Under the pieces are notes generated by a model. The model was not told the origin of the DNA, did not search any database, and saw only the letters and a list, made by a program, of their open reading frames with translations. A DNA stretch of 34,280 nt. Origin: Cephaloticoccus primus. Lineage in GTDB: Bacteria; Verrucomicrobiota; Verrucomicrobiia; Opitutales; Opitutaceae. The stretch covers positions 1 to 34,280 of the forward strand of contig NZ_LSZQ01000002.1 in NCBI RefSeq assembly GCF_001580015.1, given 5' to 3'. A program made the translations under genes and the position numbers. This document shows, piece after piece, positions 32,402 through 34,280 of the stretch (its first letter is position 1; every line of letters begins with the position of its first letter).

Positions 32402-33193
32402 GTGAACCTCATTTTATTTACGCGAGAGGAAAGCCAGGTCCCGCTGCCGCGCAGTGACGCGCGCGCGCAACACATCCTGCGCGTGCTGCGCCGCCAGGTC
32501 GGCGATAGCCTCGACGTCGGCCTGCCCGATGGCCCGCGCGGCAAAGCCACCCTGCGCCGCATTTCCGAAACGGCGCTGGAGCTCAGCTTCACCTGGGAGC
32601 CCGAGCCGCCCGCGCCCCCACCGCCCACCACGCTTATCATCGGGCTGCCCCGCCCGCAAACCGCGCGAAAGATTTTGCAAGACGCCGCCGCGCTCGGCGT
32701 CCGCCAACTCCACTTCGTCCGCTGCGTGCGCAGTGAGCCCAGCTACGCCGCCAGCCACTTGTGGCACTCCGGCGAATGGCAGCGGCACCTCGAAGCGGGC
32801 ACCGCCCAGGCCTTCGCGACCGACATTCCCCAGCTCAGCCACGGGCGCACACTCGCCGAAGTTTTGGAAAAACTCACTGCCGCGAGCTCGCCCGCCCCTG
32901 CGCCCCCGCCACGGCGACTCGCGCTCGACAACTACGAAGCCCCACAGCCGCTTGGCCACTACGCGATTGGCCCGGACGAACTACTCACGCTCGCGCTCGG
33001 GCCCGAGCGCGGCTGGGCACCCGACGAGCGCGACGCGCTGCGGGCAGCGGGCTTTGCCCTCGCCCACCTGGGCCCCCGCGTACTCCGGCTCGAAACCGCC
33101 GTCACCGCCGCCCTCGCCATCACCCACAGCCTGCGAATGAGCCACGGCGCGGCGCAGCGCGCTTCCACTCCCGGAGCCGAGTCCTCCGGCTGA
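32402..33193 (+). CDS. rsmE: 16S rRNA (uracil-1498-N3)-methyltransferase
   Basis: A 263-residue protein if started at GTG 32402 (VNLILFTREES), which aligns with the usual RsmE N-terminus; a GTG at 32351 would give 280 residues. SPOUT-class signs: QHILRVLRRQVGD near the N-terminus (PUA-like domain), GLPRPQTARKILQDAAALGV in the middle, and the knotted SAM-binding end LALGPERGWAPDERDA with LGPRVLRLETAVTAALAI. The usual GPEGG is GPERG here. It methylates U1498 of 16S rRNA in the decoding region. A Pro-rich insert lies near PAPAPPPRR. It follows tRNA-Gly; no Shine-Dalgarno sequence is seen for either start. Confidence 0.93.
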   Translation: MNLILFTREESQVPLPRSDARAQHILRVLRRQVGDSLDVGLPDGPRGKATLRRISETALELSFTWEPEPPAPPPPTTLIIGLPRPQTARKILQDAAALGVRQLHFVRCVRSEPSYAASHLWHSGEWQRHLEAGTAQAFATDIPQLSHGRTLAEVLEKLTAASSPAPAPPPRRLALDNYEAPQPLGHYAIGPDELLTLALGPERGWAPDERDALRAAGFALAHLGPRVLRLETAVTAALAITHSLRMSHGAAQRASTPGAESSG

Positions 33194-33269
33194 CGCGTGA
33201 AACAGCCGCTCAGCCGTAAAAGCCCCACGCATCCTTGACGCCTCTTCCCAGGCAGACAGATTTCCCCGC

Positions 33270-33833
33270 ATGGCCTCCGGCGGCGCAGTGCTTCCCCGCA
33301 AACTTGCCCACGCGCTCGCCCAAGAAAAACCCGCAAGGCGAGAGCAGGCCCGTGCACAGGAAGTCCCCCAACAAGCAGCAGCGCGCGAAACTATCGTGCA
33401 AGCCCACTCTACCGAAGAGCGAGTGTCTGTCCTTGAGGCCCGCTGGGAGGAGACGATTCCCGCCTTGGCCACCAAAACCGATCTGGCCGAACTCAGGACT
33501 GAGCTGGCTCAGGTCAAGTCCGACCTAGTCAAGTGGGCCCTCGGTATCGCAGCGAGTGTGCTGGTTGCTTTTATCGGCCTGCTTTTTGCCAGTCATCACT
33601 CGACCAATACTCGCTTTGATCAGGTAAACGTGCGGATTGACCAGTTACAGAGTGAGACCAATGCACGCTTCGACCAGCTCCAGAGCGACACCAACGGTCG
33701 CTTTGACCAAGTGAATGCACGGATCGATCAACTGCAGAACGAGACCAACGCTCGCTTCGATCAGATGAATGCTCGCCTGGATCGGCTCTTCGAATTGATC
33801 GCCTCCCAACAGGCCGCCAGTAAATCGCAGTAG
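33270..33833 (+). CDS. membrane-anchored coiled-coil repeat protein
   Basis: A 187-residue protein of unknown function. Residues 1-85 are polar and helical (KTDLAELRTELAQVKSDL), 88-107 form one hydrophobic membrane segment (WALGIAASVLVAFIGLLF), and 113-173 are a tandem coiled coil. RFDQ, RIDQ or RLDR occurs at 115, 122, 133, 144, 151, 162 and 169, so spacings are 7, 11, 11, 7, 11 and 7 residues, mixing heptads and hendecads. The general plan resembles small bacterial DUF1640-like coiled-coil proteins, but I cannot assign it. The repeat region is less G+C-rich than its neighbours. Confidence 0.8.
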   Translation: MASGGAVLPRKLAHALAQEKPARREQARAQEVPQQAAARETIVQAHSTEERVSVLEARWEETIPALATKTDLAELRTELAQVKSDLVKWALGIAASVLVAFIGLLFASHHSTNTRFDQVNVRIDQLQSETNARFDQLQSDTNGRFDQVNARIDQLQNETNARFDQMNARLDRLFELIASQQAASKSQ

Positions 33834-34127
33834 CGCTAACGGCGTCCCAACGGGAAGGCAGCGCGGCAGGCCCCGCCGCCAAAATAAAACGAGGGCCCAT
33901 GCCGGCGTGCGACTATCGAAAGCACGCCAAAGAAATGGTCTAAGCCCGTGGTGTCAGCGAGCGACACCCAATAGGGCCTGTGCCTCTGCGTGACCGTGCA
34001 GGATCTGCGGAGCTTTCGTAAAAGGGCCCGCAAACGGGAAATGAGCAAGCCCTGTGCTACCTAAGACTATATCCACCAAGTAATTGGCTCGTAGCCGAGG
34101 ATGCATGATTACGCCGCCATGGACAAA
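33834..34127. other. gap after the coiled-coil gene
   Basis: No supported gene. On the minus strand 33875-33892 reads CGTTTTATTTTGGCGGCGGGG-like sequence, the tail word of the repeat modules. A GGTGTC...GACACC hairpin lies near 33951-33970. Base composition becomes less G+C-rich toward the end. Confidence 0.4.
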
Positions 34128-34159
34128 ATATGCGCAATTTTATGCAGGATATGCGCAAT
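34128..34159. repeat. tandem ATATGCGCAAT direct repeat, 21-bp period
   Basis: ATATGCGCAAT occurs at 34128-34138 and 34149-34159, with starts 21 bp apart, about two helical turns, within an AT-rich stretch. This is operator-like, but the gene it would serve lies beyond the contig end. Confidence 0.5.
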
Positions 34160-34243
34160 AAATAGCAGTGACACGCTTATCGGGAATTAGATTCAGTCGC
34201 TCCAAACACAACAATGCGCTGATTATTATGCTTATACGTAATT

Positions 34244-34280
<37 letters not shown>

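Overview
This is a G+C-rich (roughly two-thirds by eye) bacterial chromosomal segment carrying mostly housekeeping genes. Gene content (carB, prfA-prmC, ribB-ribH-nusB-ftsY, ysxC, nadD-rsfS, rsmE, three tRNAs), near-absence of Shine-Dalgarno sequences, an Ala/Lys-rich histone-like tail on RsfS, and a mix of SSS symporter, SNF2 helicase, WD40 and PIN-toxin genes would fit a Verrucomicrobiota (Opitutales-like) genome. That placement is an inference; no rRNA or clade-specific marker is present. The window starts inside a gene and ends in a 36-base C run, which looks like a contig end.

Layout: 1-420, end of an unknown gene and a structured repeat element. 422-5127 (minus), Tat-exported LysM amidase, WD40 protein and SNF2 helicase. 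5239-5888 (minus), PIN toxin-antitoxin pair 1. 6070-7098 (minus), HAD-family protein, divergent from prfA-prmC (7369-9488, plus). 9648-10517, TIM-barrel isomerase-like gene, then repeat element B. 10920-13764 (minus), ribB-ribH-nusB-ftsY. 13870-14514 (plus), toxin-antitoxin pair 2. 14616-15230 (minus), ysxC. 15666-17336, SSS symporter. tRNA-Leu. nadD-rsfS. 19206-27865 (plus), a Yej-type peptide ABC transporter cluster (yejB, yejE, yejA, two separate ATPases) with a DMT/EamA permease and a tiny ORF between the ATPases, then a small membrane protein. tRNA-Ser (minus). Repeat element C. carB (minus). tRNA-Gly. rsmE. A membrane-anchored coiled-coil protein. An AT-richer tail.

The coding content is largely ordinary; the unusual part is what lies between and inside the genes. 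(1) Three large composite intergenic elements (about 161-417, 10518-10919, 28171-28518) share blocks of near-identical sequence and long hairpins whose stems differ between copies by compensating changes. (2) A second palindromic repeat of about 79 nt occurs twice in intergenic DNA and three times inside coding sequence of the Yej/DMT operon; the two best copies are read in different frames by the two host genes, so the repeat invaded as nucleic acid. (3) A stereotyped two-hairpin module (GCGYA loop, then usually a TTC loop, then a T-rich tract) sits at gene ends and after tRNA-Leu and looks like a lineage-specific terminator. (4) G-rich GGGAGG/GCGGGAG tracts are embedded in variable loops of many unrelated conserved proteins.

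Many genes are joined by 4-nt ATGA stop/start overlaps, including a 41-codon ORF that overlaps the gene before and the gene after it in this way.
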